A stretch of 16,997 bases of DNA from Bacteroidota bacterium (GCA_029266015.1 JAJUFK010000018.1:1-16997); one strand, 5' to 3'. Positions 1 through 8,566 are shown, numbered from the stretch's first letter. Translations and numbers: made by a program. The notes: generated by a model not told the origin, from the sequence alone.

Positions 1-28
1 CCTTTTTTACATTATTAAAAAAATAATA

Positions 29-913
29 CTACTGTAATTGTTTTATTAATGATACTATATAATCATAGTGTTTTTGTGTTACCGGAACAAGAGGCAAGCG
101 CAATTGATTTTGAACTAAGCCCATATAATGTAATGCGGCTTTTACACCGGCAGGACTGCCTTCCATAAACAAACTATCGGTAAATTCTATAAGTTTTAAA
201 TGTAATTCTAAGGCTTCCGAGAATTTATTTGCTTTACATAAACGTACCATATCAGAATACATACGAGGCATAGCATTAGCTGTAACCGATATAGCACCGG
301 CAGCACCAAGAGACATATGAGGTACTACAATTGAATCGTCACCACTAATTACCAAAAAATCTTTAGGAACACTTCGTTTTATATAGGTAAATTGCTCTAC
401 AGAAGGTGATGCTTCTTTTAATCCGATTATGTTTGGAATTTCATGTGCAATTTTAATTGAAGTTTCTGCTTCCATATTACACCCTGTGCGTCCCGGAACA
501 TTATACGCAATTACGGGCACTACACTTGCTTGGGCAACTGCTTTATAATGAGCAAACATACCACGCTGATTTGGTTTATTGTAATAAGGAACAACAGATA
601 AAATTGCATCAAATCGCGATGAATCTATTTGAGATGCTGCCTCAACCACTTCGTCAGTATTATTGCCTCCGCAACCTACAACTATAGGTAATCGTTTATT
701 AACTTTAGCATACACAAAATCTAAAATCTCAGCTTTTTCTTGTTTGTTTATTGTAATAGGTTCTCCGGTAGTACCAAAAACTACCAAAAATTCAACACCT
801 CCCTGAATTACATGTTCTATTAATAACCCTAATGCTGTATAATCAACCTGATTATCACTCGTAAAAGGAGTAATAAGCGCAACGCCGGTTCCCTCAAATT
901 TTGTATAAGCCAT
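29..913 (-). CDS. dapA: 4-hydroxy-tetrahydrodipicolinate synthase
   Basis: Condenses pyruvate with aspartate semialdehyde, the first committed step of the diaminopimelate/lysine pathway, in the cytoplasm. The 294-residue protein is full length for the family and is a single (beta/alpha)8 barrel. Visible signatures are the substrate-loop GTTGE at 47-51, PYYNKP at 109-114, AYNVPGRTG at 136-144 (catalytic Tyr137, Arg142) and the Schiff-base lysine in GLKEAS (Lys166). The ATG at 911-913 begins MAYTKFEGTGVALITPF, the usual N-terminus. It lies 7 bases after the stop of the DUF6913 gene, so it is probably the last gene of a minus-strand operon; 28 bases of downstream sequence remain before the window edge. 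Family assignment is very secure. Confidence 0.97.
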   Translation of the reverse strand: MAYTKFEGTGVALITPFTSDNQVDYTALGLLIEHVIQGGVEFLVVFGTTGEPITINKQEKAEILDFVYAKVNKRLPIVVGCGGNNTDEVVEAASQIDSSRFDAILSVVPYYNKPNQRGMFAHYKAVAQASVVPVIAYNVPGRTGCNMEAETSIKIAHEIPNIIGLKEASPSVEQFTYIKRSVPKDFLVISGDDSIVVPHMSLGAAGAISVTANAMPRMYSDMVRLCKANKFSEALELHLKLIEFTDSLFMEGSPAGVKAALHYMGLVQNQLRLPLVPVTQKHYDYIVSLIKQLQ

Positions 914-920
914 ATGTATC

Positions 921-1472
921 TTATTTGTTAACTTTTATCATTGACAAATATACATGTATTTGATTAATTAAATAATCAATAGATTCATTATTTTTAACAT
1001 CTATGAGTAAATCTAAATGCATATTTTTATCGCAGAATCTACCAACTTTGAATTTTGCAGTAGATAATTGGGTAATATATAATAATGGATAAATACTTTC
1101 CACAGAAATATCTATTAATATATCAAACTGAGTTTTTATAAAGTCAGATATAATACAATTTTGTTCATCGCCATACCAAGTAAAATCTTTTTTGGTAATA
1201 TATTTACAACCAAACTGCCCCGAAAAAGCAGAAGTTAATTCTGCGTTTGATACAAAACCAACCATTTGTACCTGAGAACCATACGTTTCCATAAGCATTG
1301 CAGCAAAACTTGCTACCTTTTTGTGTTGCTCTTGGTCAATTGCATCATATACAATTCCAATTGTTTTAGCATGTTCAAAATTGCATGCTTGAAGTTCACG
1401 CACAACCTTTTTTGCTTGTATTTTTAATAAATACGAACCTATAAATTCCTGAACAAATTGCAATTTTCTCAT
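921..1472 (-). CDS. DUF6913-family protein of unknown function
   Basis: A small soluble protein with no signal peptide or membrane segment. The layout matches the DUF6913 proteins of Bacteroidota as I remember them: a basic N-terminal helix, then AKTIGIVYDA, a central KKDFTWYG segment, FDILIDIS, and AKFKVGRFCDKN near the C-terminus. No catalytic motif is evident and the function is unknown. I prefer the ATG at 1470-1472 (MRKLQFVQEFIG, 183 aa); a GTG at 1494-1496 in the same frame would add MKKLYYCS (191 aa), and the sequence does not settle which is used. It lies 7 bases upstream of dapA, so the two are likely cotranscribed. A 62-residue overlapping reading frame at 1396-1584 has no family resemblance and was left out. 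Confidence 0.85.
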   Translation of the reverse strand: MRKLQFVQEFIGSYLLKIQAKKVVRELQACNFEHAKTIGIVYDAIDQEQHKKVASFAAMLMETYGSQVQMVGFVSNAELTSAFSGQFGCKYITKKDFTWYGDEQNCIISDFIKTQFDILIDISVESIYPLLYITQLSTAKFKVGRFCDKNMHLDLLIDVKNNESIDYLINQIHVYLSMIKVNK

Positions 1473-1573
1473 ACTGCAATAATACAATTTTTTCACGATG
1501 AATGAAAAACAAAATGCCGAAAAAAATATATAACGACGGTTTAAGGTTTAGAGAAACACGTTTAGGGTATTTT

Positions 1574-2293
1574 TCAATGCTCAAGAAGTTGTTTTAAAAT
1601 AGTTTCAATTTCATGTCCACGAGTCAATGTCATCATATGCGAACCATTGTGAATAAAATAATCCGCAGTAATATTTCGTACAGGCAGTGTATGGTCGTTA
1701 TTGCCATGAATATGAATAATTGACTTTGTATTACATTCGTACTTATCCCAAGTAACAATCATAGCAATAGTACGCTTTAAGTACAAAGGATGTTTACTTT
1801 TAAGCATTGCCTTAAAAGTAGCTTTACAAACTTTTCTATCCGGTTCTACCAAGGGTTGCATTAGTAATGCCCCCCAATACAGTATTCGTTTTGGAAATAA
1901 TTTGTATATAGGTATATACCGCTGAAATGTATAGCGAAACGGTAATTCGTTAGAACATTTAGCACTTGAAATTATAATAGTTTTAATTGGGTTTAATACA
2001 GACTCTAATTCACAACAAATCATACCGCCCATAGAAACACCAATGAGTATAATTGGACGGGCGCTATCTATTTGAGAAATGAGAGAATAAGAAAATTCAC
2101 GAAGCGATATTCCTTTTGAAGGAATTGCATACTGAATATGCACTACCGAATACGATGAATCAAATTGAATAGAATCAAAAATTCGGTAATCTGATCCTTG
2201 TCCCGGGAAAAGATATACTGTGGGTTTTTGAGCAATAACTTTGGAATAAGCAAAACTTAAACATAGTATAATACCTATTCGTATTATGCTCAT
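1574..2293 (-). CDS. Exported alpha/beta-hydrolase
   Basis: A 239-residue alpha/beta-hydrolase-fold protein. An N-terminal hydrophobic stretch (about residues 3-21, ending near KVIAQ) looks like a signal peptide, placing it outside the inner membrane. After it comes YLFPGQGSD (27-35), the oxyanion-loop region. The nucleophile elbow is GVSMGG (85-90, Ser87). A late HGNNDHTLP (196-204, Asp200) and GSHMM (His219) complete a plausible Ser-Asp-His triad. The substrate cannot be read from the sequence; esterase, lipase or thioesterase are all possible. Its start is only 4 bases after the stop of the upstream isopropylmalate synthase-type gene, so the two are probably cotranscribed and translationally coupled, although a metabolic link between them is not obvious. 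Confidence 0.85.
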   Translation of the reverse strand: MSIIRIGIILCLSFAYSKVIAQKPTVYLFPGQGSDYRIFDSIQFDSSYSVVHIQYAIPSKGISLREFSYSLISQIDSARPIILIGVSMGGMICCELESVLNPIKTIIISSAKCSNELPFRYTFQRYIPIYKLFPKRILYWGALLMQPLVEPDRKVCKATFKAMLKSKHPLYLKRTIAMIVTWDKYECNTKSIIHIHGNNDHTLPVRNITADYFIHNGSHMMTLTRGHEIETILKQLLEH

Positions 2294-2297
2294 ACAA

Positions 2298-3803
2298 TTA
2301 TATCATATTTAACATACGTACAGTCGCTTTAATTGCAGCTGCCGTTTGATCACAATCTAAACCACGAGTTTTGAAAGTGCCATTTTCAGTTTCCCAAGTA
2401 ATAATAGTTTCTACCAACGCATCAGTTTTTCCTCCGGGAGGAATTGTAACCAAATAATCTGTTAATTTTGGTAATTGTATATGTAAATGAGAATAAATTT
2501 TGAGTAACGCATTCATAACGGCATCATATTGTCCATCACCGGCACTGGTTTCTTCAAAAACTTCACCATTTACATTGAGTTTAATAGTAGCTACGGGTTT
2601 TAAATTTTTTGCATTGCATACATAATAATTTTCAATGTACACTTTTTCTTCTATTTGAGTAGTACCAAGAACCTCACGAACAATATAGGGTAAATCTTCG
2701 GTTGTAATAGTTTCTTTTTTGTCACCCAATTCTACAACTTTTTGGGTAACCAATTTCATAATTTCAGGTTCAAGTTCTAATCCTAATTCTTCAAGATTTT
2801 TTTCAATATTAGCTTTGCCCGATGTTTTTCCGAGAGCATATTTTCTTACTCTTCCAAACCGTTCGGGCATAAGTTCGGTACAATATAAATTACCTTTTTT
2901 ATCACCATCGGCATGTACTCCTGCAGTTTGAGTAAAAACATTTTCGCCTATTATAGGCATATTGTATGCAACTCTAATTCCTGAAATAGACTCAACTAAC
3001 TTACTAATTTTGTTGAGTTGCATTTCTTGAACAGTTGTTTTAAGATGTGCATGATCGTGAATACACGTAACAATACTTGATAAAACCGTGTTTCCGGTAC
3101 GTTCTCCTAAACCATTAATGGAAGTATGAACACCTTGAAATCCGGCATTAACAGCTGCTAATGAATTTGCAACGGCTAAATCATAATCATTGTGTCCATG
3201 AAAATCAAAATGCAAATGAGGATACATACTTCGTATTGTCCTGCAAAACGTATACGTTTCTTTAGGATTCAAAATTCCTAAAGTATCGGGTAACATAAAT
3301 CGTTTAATTGATGTTTTGCTTAATTCATTAATCAAAGTATATACATATTCCGGTGAATTACGCATACCATTTGACCAATCTTCAAGATATACATTTACCG
3401 ATATTCCAAGAGAATCAGCATACGCTATATTTTCTTTTATTTCAGCAATATGTTCTTCAGGTTTTTTGCGTAATTGACCGGTAAGCTGTTTTAATGAGCC
3501 CTTGCATAAAAGATTTATACAGATACCGCCTGCTTTGTGTACCCAATTTATAGATTCATGATTATCAATAAATCCTAATACTTCTATGTGTTCTAAGTAA
3601 TTATTTTTTCGTGCCCAATCCATAATTCTTTGAACAGAATCAAATTCTCCTTTTGACACACGTGCCGAAGCAATTTCAATTCTATTTACCTTAACTTCGG
3701 TCAATAATTGTTTTGCTATACTATATTTTTCTTTTTCGGTAAATGAAACTCCATTTGTTTGCTCTCCATCACGAAGAGTCGTATCCATTATTTCTATATA
3801 CAT
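2298..3803 (-). CDS. Isopropylmalate/citramalate synthase-family enzyme with LeuA regulatory domain
   Basis: A 501-residue member of the DRE-TIM metallolyase group, which condenses acetyl-CoA with a 2-oxo acid. The N-terminal barrel starts with the MDTTLRDGEQ signature (6-15; Arg11, Asp12), has FHGHND, whose two His bind the divalent metal, and NGLGERTGN. A linker with AGVHADG follows, and the last roughly 110 residues resemble the LeuA dimer/allosteric domain (GDGQYDAV, PPGGKTDALVET). Family knowledge says this C-terminal domain mediates feedback by leucine or isoleucine. 2-oxoisovalerate (leucine pathway) or pyruvate (citramalate, isoleucine pathway) are the likely substrates. No leuB, leuC or leuD lies in the window to decide, so I give no gene symbol. 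The ATG at 3801-3803 gives MYIEIMDTTLRDG, the normal spacing. First gene of the minus-strand operon; a perfect palindrome lies about 60 bases upstream. Confidence 0.9.
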   Translation of the reverse strand: MYIEIMDTTLRDGEQTNGVSFTEKEKYSIAKQLLTEVKVNRIEIASARVSKGEFDSVQRIMDWARKNNYLEHIEVLGFIDNHESINWVHKAGGICINLLCKGSLKQLTGQLRKKPEEHIAEIKENIAYADSLGISVNVYLEDWSNGMRNSPEYVYTLINELSKTSIKRFMLPDTLGILNPKETYTFCRTIRSMYPHLHFDFHGHNDYDLAVANSLAAVNAGFQGVHTSINGLGERTGNTVLSSIVTCIHDHAHLKTTVQEMQLNKISKLVESISGIRVAYNMPIIGENVFTQTAGVHADGDKKGNLYCTELMPERFGRVRKYALGKTSGKANIEKNLEELGLELEPEIMKLVTQKVVELGDKKETITTEDLPYIVREVLGTTQIEEKVYIENYYVCNAKNLKPVATIKLNVNGEVFEETSAGDGQYDAVMNALLKIYSHLHIQLPKLTDYLVTIPPGGKTDALVETIITWETENGTFKTRGLDCDQTAAAIKATVRMLNMI

Positions 3804-3861
3804 ATCTCTACACTATTCTTTTTTGATTAGATATTGATTTTGTTCAAAACCTTACCAAATT

Positions 3862-3879
3862 TTGTGTAAACTTACACAA
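3862..3879. promoter_or_regulatory. Perfect palindrome upstream of the synthase operon, candidate operator
   Basis: TTGTGTAA-AC-TTACACAA: two perfect 8-base arms around a 2-base centre, about 60 bases before the synthase start, in the gap before the beta-lactamase-like gene's stop. The symmetry suits a dimeric regulator; which one is unknown. No TAnnTTTG box was found on the minus strand here, so the promoter itself is not located. Confidence 0.4.
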
Positions 3880-3935
3880 TTTTATGGAACAAAAATCTGT
3901 ATTGCGAATATTTTTGAAATGATTCATTTCATTAA

Positions 3936-5207
3936 TCAAAAAGCATGAGGCTTTAATCCTTTCGTCTGATTTTGAGCTGTTAAAGGCGATATAACTTGAG
4001 GCACTTTTGGTGAATATTCAAAAAACGAATGTAAAAATGTAGGTATTGCTTCCATTGCAAGAGTATTTGCCGAATTTAACAATACAACTATACCAATTTT
4101 CTTTTCTGGACAAAATGCTATTTCGGCTCTATAACCTTCAACAAAACCACCATGATACATAACCTTTGTGTCATGCATGTTAAATACACGCCACCCTAAG
4201 CTATATTCTTTAGAATCTACGCCACTCCATAACGCTCCTGAATATTTATATTTAGAACGAATTGGAATACGCGGTGTTTGAATATCGGCGAGCACGGTTG
4301 AATCTATAACTTCAGGTGCATATCCTAACAAAGCCTGCAACCATTTACTCATATCGGTTATACTTGCATTTACACCTGCAGCAGGCTTTGTTTCATAATA
4401 TCTGTTATTTAATGGTAATGCTGCCACATGATTTTTCCATCCCTTATGTGGATACGCATAATTTTGAGTACTTGTAAATCCGTCAAATGTGACTGAAGCA
4501 TCTATCATTCCAAGAGGGTTGAATATCATTTCTTTAAGAACAGTTTCATATGATTTACCTGTTTGTTTATGTATAATTGTATCAACCAAACTAAACATTA
4601 CATTTTGATATGCATACAATTCTCCTGGCTTGGAACTAATATTTGCAATTTTTAAATTTGAATATATTTTCGAAAAACTTACACCTCGTTCTATATACGG
4701 ATCAAATGAATACGAAACTAAGCCTGAAGTATGCGATAAAAGATTTTCTACTGTAAGTAATTGTTGATTCTCTTTTTTCTTTAATTGTAAATCAGGAAGA
4801 TATGAAATTACAGTAGTATCTAAATGTATTATTTTTTTGTGATGAAGAATTGATGATAATACCCCGGCAAAACCTTTTGATACAGAAGCCAATCTAAAAA
4901 CAGTATTTACATCTACAGAATCTGTAGTATGTATTTTTTTTACCCCATAAGGTTTTAAAACCACTACTTGACCTTTATATACAATTGCAAGAGCCCCTCC
5001 TACTGAACCATATTCATGAAATTTATATTCAAAATATGATTTGTACGATTCTAAAAAATCGGCAATTTCAAGAGAATAATCAGGTTCTTCTATAACTTCT
5101 TCAACTATAAAATTATCAATATAGGGCACACTACTTGGCTGAAATGTATATCCAATGTATGTAATTGAAAGAATTAAAAGAATTGCTAATATATATCGTA
5201 ATTTCAT
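3936..5207 (-). CDS. Membrane-anchored class C beta-lactamase-like serine hydrolase
   Basis: A 423-residue penicillin-recognising serine hydrolase (beta-lactamase/transpeptidase-like domain). The N-terminus MKLRYILAILLILSITYIGY is an uncleaved anchor or signal peptide, so the domain acts in the periplasm. All three catalytic boxes are present: SxxK as SVSK (Ser108, Lys111), YxN as YQN (Tyr200, Asn202) and the KTG-equivalent HGG (His352-Gly354). A supporting LLSHTSGL lies at 156-163. Such proteins may be beta-lactamases, DD-peptidases or esterases; the HGG box and general layout fit the broad 'serine hydrolase' group better than a true AmpC, so antibiotic resistance should not be inferred. It stands between the cellulase gene (199-base gap) and the synthase operon (132-base gap) and may be its own transcript. 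Confidence 0.9.
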   Translation of the reverse strand: MKLRYILAILLILSITYIGYTFQPSSVPYIDNFIVEEVIEEPDYSLEIADFLESYKSYFEYKFHEYGSVGGALAIVYKGQVVVLKPYGVKKIHTTDSVDVNTVFRLASVSKGFAGVLSSILHHKKIIHLDTTVISYLPDLQLKKKENQQLLTVENLLSHTSGLVSYSFDPYIERGVSFSKIYSNLKIANISSKPGELYAYQNVMFSLVDTIIHKQTGKSYETVLKEMIFNPLGMIDASVTFDGFTSTQNYAYPHKGWKNHVAALPLNNRYYETKPAAGVNASITDMSKWLQALLGYAPEVIDSTVLADIQTPRIPIRSKYKYSGALWSGVDSKEYSLGWRVFNMHDTKVMYHGGFVEGYRAEIAFCPEKKIGIVVLLNSANTLAMEAIPTFLHSFFEYSPKVPQVISPLTAQNQTKGLKPHAF

Positions 5208-5238
5208 GAAATACTCTAAAAACTAAATTCTCAACTTA

Positions 5239-5246
5239 CAAAATTA
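5239..5246 (-). promoter_or_regulatory. Candidate -7 box for the beta-lactamase-like gene
   Basis: On the minus strand this reads TAATTTTG, matching the Bacteroidota -7 consensus TAnnTTTG, about 31 bases before the ATG at 5207. No well-spaced -33 TTG was found, so support is partial. The rest of the 5208-5406 gap holds only a weak hairpin and nothing else I recognise. Confidence 0.3.
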
Positions 5247-5406
5247 AAACCCTACTTCAAAATCTGCATTTAATTCTAAAATTGCGAATATAATCCTTTT
5301 TGAAGGAGAATCAAAATACAATTCTACTTTTTTTTCACAATTCAGTGTTAATAACATTATATATAAGAGAGTATTCTTTCTCCTGTATATTTTCTTTTTG
5401 AAACAA

Positions 5407-8376
5407 CTACCATTGTATAGTTGTAGCAGCAGTAGTTTGAATAAAATAACCTTTACCCGGCACAAAATTCGTAATACTATTTGTAGAACCACCTGGGGTA
5501 TAAAAGCCATCAAAAGATTTTACGGTACTTATTGGTTTTCCATTTGTTTTTGAAAGTATTGTTTGATTTGCCAATGCAGGAACTCCTACAAGATTCCATC
5601 CTTGTTTTAGATTGACTAACTGTGTTGGATTTGTTACTGTACCTGTTATAGTAAGTGTTGCATTAGATGGAACTTTTACCAGATATCCTTTCCCTAATTC
5701 AACTGCAGTTAAACTTTGTAATTGATCCGGCAATGTGGAAGCGTAAAACCCACCATCGGTTTTAACAACTGACGCATTTACTGATGCAAATACTGAACTA
5801 ATTGAAGTATTATCAGGCAATACATTGAACGAAATTAAATTCCACCCTGCCGTAAGAGCAAAAGTTTGCGAAACAGGTTGAGGAGGAGCTGCAATTAATT
5901 TTACTTCACCAAAATAACTTGGATTTTGCCATCCTTCATCAGCGGTAGCATTCCAAGCAATTTTATTTTCTCGAATACCACCGCCATCATCATCATTTAC
6001 CGCTATATCAAACCCAATCAATTTATTTACTGATGGTGTTACTCCAATAGTTGTCCACGGAATACGAGCTTCCATATTATATCCTGCTGTAGTTGCAACA
6101 ATACTGAATGTTATTCCGGTTAATGAATTGGCAGGATTTTTACTTCCCGCTATAGCCGTAGTTCTATTCCACACAAATCCCCATTGAAAATCATTGGCAT
6201 CATATGATGTTGCTTTGTTATTATTGCCATCAACAAATAATTCAATACCATCATCTTCCCACCAACTGGTACCGGAGTCATTCCGTTTATCATTGTCGGT
6301 AACCGTTACAAATACATAAAGATAAGTGTTATCCCACAATGCACTCCAATTTGCCGACAAATTTGCAGCTGTAGGTGTACCAACTAATTGTTTTTCAATA
6401 GCTGTTCCATTAGGATATGCGGCATCTTTGGTTCCATCAATAGTAATTGCAGCTGTAGTTTGCACAATTGACGGTGGAGCGAGTAAAACTATTTCGTCTG
6501 TTTGCGATGTACATCCACTACCACTCACTGTAACAGAATATGTAGCGGCTTCTGTTACATTAATAGTTCGTGTAGTTTGTGCCATTGTAACACCGTTCTT
6601 TTTCCACAGATATGACAATCCATCACCAACAACAACGGCATCTAACGTTACTGTTCCATTTATTACTCTATCGTTTCCTAAATTTATAGCAGGTATGCTT
6701 GCTGATATTACAATTTCATCGGAAGTTTTACAACCTGCAGAATCAACATTTACTTTATATGTACCTGCTGTTGTAATTGTTAAATTGGGTGCAGTTCCTG
6801 TTATATTTACTCCATCTTTTTGCCATGTAAATGTTCTATTAGTTGCCGACAAACCTGTTTGTAACTGAATAGATGTTAGCCCGCATAAACTTTTATCGGG
6901 ACCTAAATTTGGTACGGCACAATATTTTATACCAAATTTTGATTGATCTACCGGCGATTTTATAGAATTAATATATCCTAATGCTCCAACTAAACCGGCA
7001 TTATAATCAATACCTCCTTCACTTGTTTGATAGTTATTTATATCATCGGGAAATGTTCCTGTCCATACTCCTCCAACTAAATATCCGTGTTGTTTGTTCT
7101 TTGTGGGAATAGTATAATTTTGATTGTCGTTCATAAATACATTTCTATGATGTGGTTTTTGCGGCGATTTGGTTCCAAATCCCACTACAAATGATTGATT
7201 TTGAGAATTTACTCCCAAAATATAATCTACAGAACTTTTGAGAGCATTGTGTATTAACCCATCGTTGTTTAACGTATGTTGTAATGCAAGAACAAAACAA
7301 GCACTAGCAGTATATCGCAATCGTCCCCATGTACTACCAACTTGCATTACGCCACCCGAAAGAGAATTTTTGTATCGGGTACAACTTTTATTTAATTCTG
7401 ATAATGCGGTAGCATTTCCAAATTTAGCTAAATGATACAATGCTAAATCTTCCGAATTTTCATAATCAAGTACCCAACCACCATCTTTAATTACCGAAGC
7501 ATACGATAACGCTTCTGTTTTATATGTTTCCTGTCCTGTTGCATAATATAATTCTGCCAATAAACACACATAATTATCTTGCCACATATTATCGGGATTG
7601 TAAAAACTCCCTTCTATTGTTCCTCCACCAGCATTAGTTTTGTGTGCTGATGCATACTGATACGCATACAAGGCATGTTGCAAACACAAATCTGCATATG
7701 CAGCATCAAACGGACGATACATTCTTGACATGAGAGCTAACGTAGCACCGCAAAATGATACCATAGAGCCGTCATCGGGATTTTTCTTAATAGGTCTTGA
7801 GCCTCCGGCTTCACCACCATCGGTAATGGCATAGGTTGCCATAGTTACAGATGTTACCCAGTTTTTATGATCATAGTTACCGTTTCCTACTTGACTATAA
7901 AATGTTGTACCGTTAGGTATACAACGAATATAGTAATCGGTTGCATATTTTACCTCATCAAGTATATCAGGTATTTTATTTGGAATTCCTTTTTTCCCTT
8001 CCCACGAAAAGTCATTTGCATTTTTATAATCGCTATAATTTTGAGTATAAAAATCATCGTACCCTTTAGGGAATGCTGAATATCCTAATAACAATACATA
8101 GCCTGCATAAAATTGTGTTTGTCCAAATTTCACATGATCGCCACAATCGTGCCAACCTCCTTTAAGACTATACGCTCCATCAGCATCTTTTACAAAATCT
8201 TTACCCGAACCATACGTCATAATGAGCCAATTAGGTCCATCACCCGAACGATTACCTCCATACATACGCGTAGTCATCCATCCTGCCTTAACATAATCGG
8301 CATCTGTTATCTGTGCACTTACTTCTTGTATAAAGAAAAAAACAACAAACAAATAAAACAATAAAAACCTTTTCAT
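5407..8376 (-). CDS. Secreted multidomain glycoside hydrolase family 9 (endoglucanase-type)
   Basis: A 989-residue secreted enzyme predicted to cleave beta-1,4-glucan. A signal peptide (MKRFLLFYLFVVFFFIQEVSAQ, cut near residue 21) leads directly into the GH9 domain (about 24-475). The GH9 catalytic signs are GGWHDCGDHVKFGQ (73-86; Asp77 and Asp80, base and water-holding), PHHRN (408-412) and TSEGGIDYNAG (451-461; Glu453, catalytic acid). Two Ig-like modules follow, each starting NLG.D and ending in a GC...DEIV strand (489-559 and 564-632). Next is a CBM9-like carbohydrate-binding module (about 640-830; WDNTYLYVFV, WWEDDGIELFVDG, GYNMEARIPW). The tail (844-989) is two copies of a GWNL...GFY...GKGY unit. 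There is no Ig domain ahead of the catalytic domain, and no recognisable type IX secretion C-terminal signal. The minus-strand gene follows a lyase terminator, so it probably has its own promoter. Confidence 0.95.
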   Translation of the reverse strand: MKRFLLFYLFVVFFFIQEVSAQITDADYVKAGWMTTRMYGGNRSGDGPNWLIMTYGSGKDFVKDADGAYSLKGGWHDCGDHVKFGQTQFYAGYVLLLGYSAFPKGYDDFYTQNYSDYKNANDFSWEGKKGIPNKIPDILDEVKYATDYYIRCIPNGTTFYSQVGNGNYDHKNWVTSVTMATYAITDGGEAGGSRPIKKNPDDGSMVSFCGATLALMSRMYRPFDAAYADLCLQHALYAYQYASAHKTNAGGGTIEGSFYNPDNMWQDNYVCLLAELYYATGQETYKTEALSYASVIKDGGWVLDYENSEDLALYHLAKFGNATALSELNKSCTRYKNSLSGGVMQVGSTWGRLRYTASACFVLALQHTLNNDGLIHNALKSSVDYILGVNSQNQSFVVGFGTKSPQKPHHRNVFMNDNQNYTIPTKNKQHGYLVGGVWTGTFPDDINNYQTSEGGIDYNAGLVGALGYINSIKSPVDQSKFGIKYCAVPNLGPDKSLCGLTSIQLQTGLSATNRTFTWQKDGVNITGTAPNLTITTAGTYKVNVDSAGCKTSDEIVISASIPAINLGNDRVINGTVTLDAVVVGDGLSYLWKKNGVTMAQTTRTINVTEAATYSVTVSGSGCTSQTDEIVLLAPPSIVQTTAAITIDGTKDAAYPNGTAIEKQLVGTPTAANLSANWSALWDNTYLYVFVTVTDNDKRNDSGTSWWEDDGIELFVDGNNNKATSYDANDFQWGFVWNRTTAIAGSKNPANSLTGITFSIVATTAGYNMEARIPWTTIGVTPSVNKLIGFDIAVNDDDGGGIRENKIAWNATADEGWQNPSYFGEVKLIAAPPQPVSQTFALTAGWNLISFNVLPDNTSISSVFASVNASVVKTDGGFYASTLPDQLQSLTAVELGKGYLVKVPSNATLTITGTVTNPTQLVNLKQGWNLVGVPALANQTILSKTNGKPISTVKSFDGFYTPGGSTNSITNFVPGKGYFIQTTAATTIQW

Positions 8377-8435
8377 TTTTTTAGATTAAAATACAACGTG
8401 TAAAAATACAAATAAAAGAATGAAGGTGTCAATGC

Positions 8436-8456
8436 TAATTGTAAATTTTACAATTA
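8436..8456. promoter_or_regulatory. Perfect palindrome upstream of the cellulase gene, candidate operator
   Basis: TAATTGTAAA-T-TTTACAATTA: perfect 10-base arms around one base, 60-80 bases before the cellulase ATG. On the minus strand it is followed by TTGACA and then TTTATTTG (one mismatch to TAnnTTTG), so it may lie just upstream of the promoter. The sequence is AT-only apart from one G and one C per duplex arm pair, so chance is a real alternative. Confidence 0.4.
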
Positions 8457-8510
8457 ATTAACCTAAAAAAAACAAAATATTGGGTGAAACTATAAAAAAC
8501 AAGGGTGAAT

Positions 8511-8542
8511 AAAAAAGGGTTTTCATTAATATATGAAAACCC
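8511..8542 (-). terminator. Intrinsic terminator of the lyase gene
   Basis: A perfect 10-bp stem, GGGTTTTCAT (8517-8526) pairing with ATGAAAACCC (8533-8542), has a 6-base loop. On the minus strand it is followed by six T (8516-8511). It begins 24 bases after the lyase stop codon, so it ends that transcript and separates it from the cellulase gene. Confidence 0.85.
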
Positions 8543-8566
8543 CTATATAACAATAATTATAAAGAT

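Noticed and set aside
11..27. ATTATT/AATAAT hairpin just after dapA as a terminator
   Set aside because: The stem is only 6 A-T pairs and, on the minus strand, is followed by A rather than T; too weak to call.
1396..1584. 62-codon minus-strand frame between the hydrolase and the DUF6913 gene
   Set aside because: It overlaps the DUF6913 start in another frame, is rich in Ile, Phe and Lys as expected of AT-rich non-coding DNA, and has no recognisable domain.
3916..3930. GAAATG/CATTTC hairpin after the beta-lactamase-like gene
   Set aside because: The stem is short with a 3-base loop, and A rather than T follows on the minus strand, so it does not fit an intrinsic terminator.
3936..5207. Antibiotic-resistance beta-lactamase
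   Set aside because: The SxxK, YxN and HGG boxes show only a serine hydrolase of this broad fold; many such proteins act on peptidoglycan or esters, and nothing nearby suggests a resistance locus.
5244..5406. Small reading frame on the minus strand after the cellulase stop (ends ELNADFEVGF)
   Set aside because: It has no start close to a promoter-like box, shows no family resemblance, and its longer form overlaps the end of the cellulase gene in another frame. It is treated as non-coding gap.
6326..6868. 180-codon plus-strand frame opposite the cellulase Ig-like region
   Set aside because: It is antisense to a well-supported gene, its composition reflects the complement of repeated Thr/Val/Gly codons, and no domain is visible.
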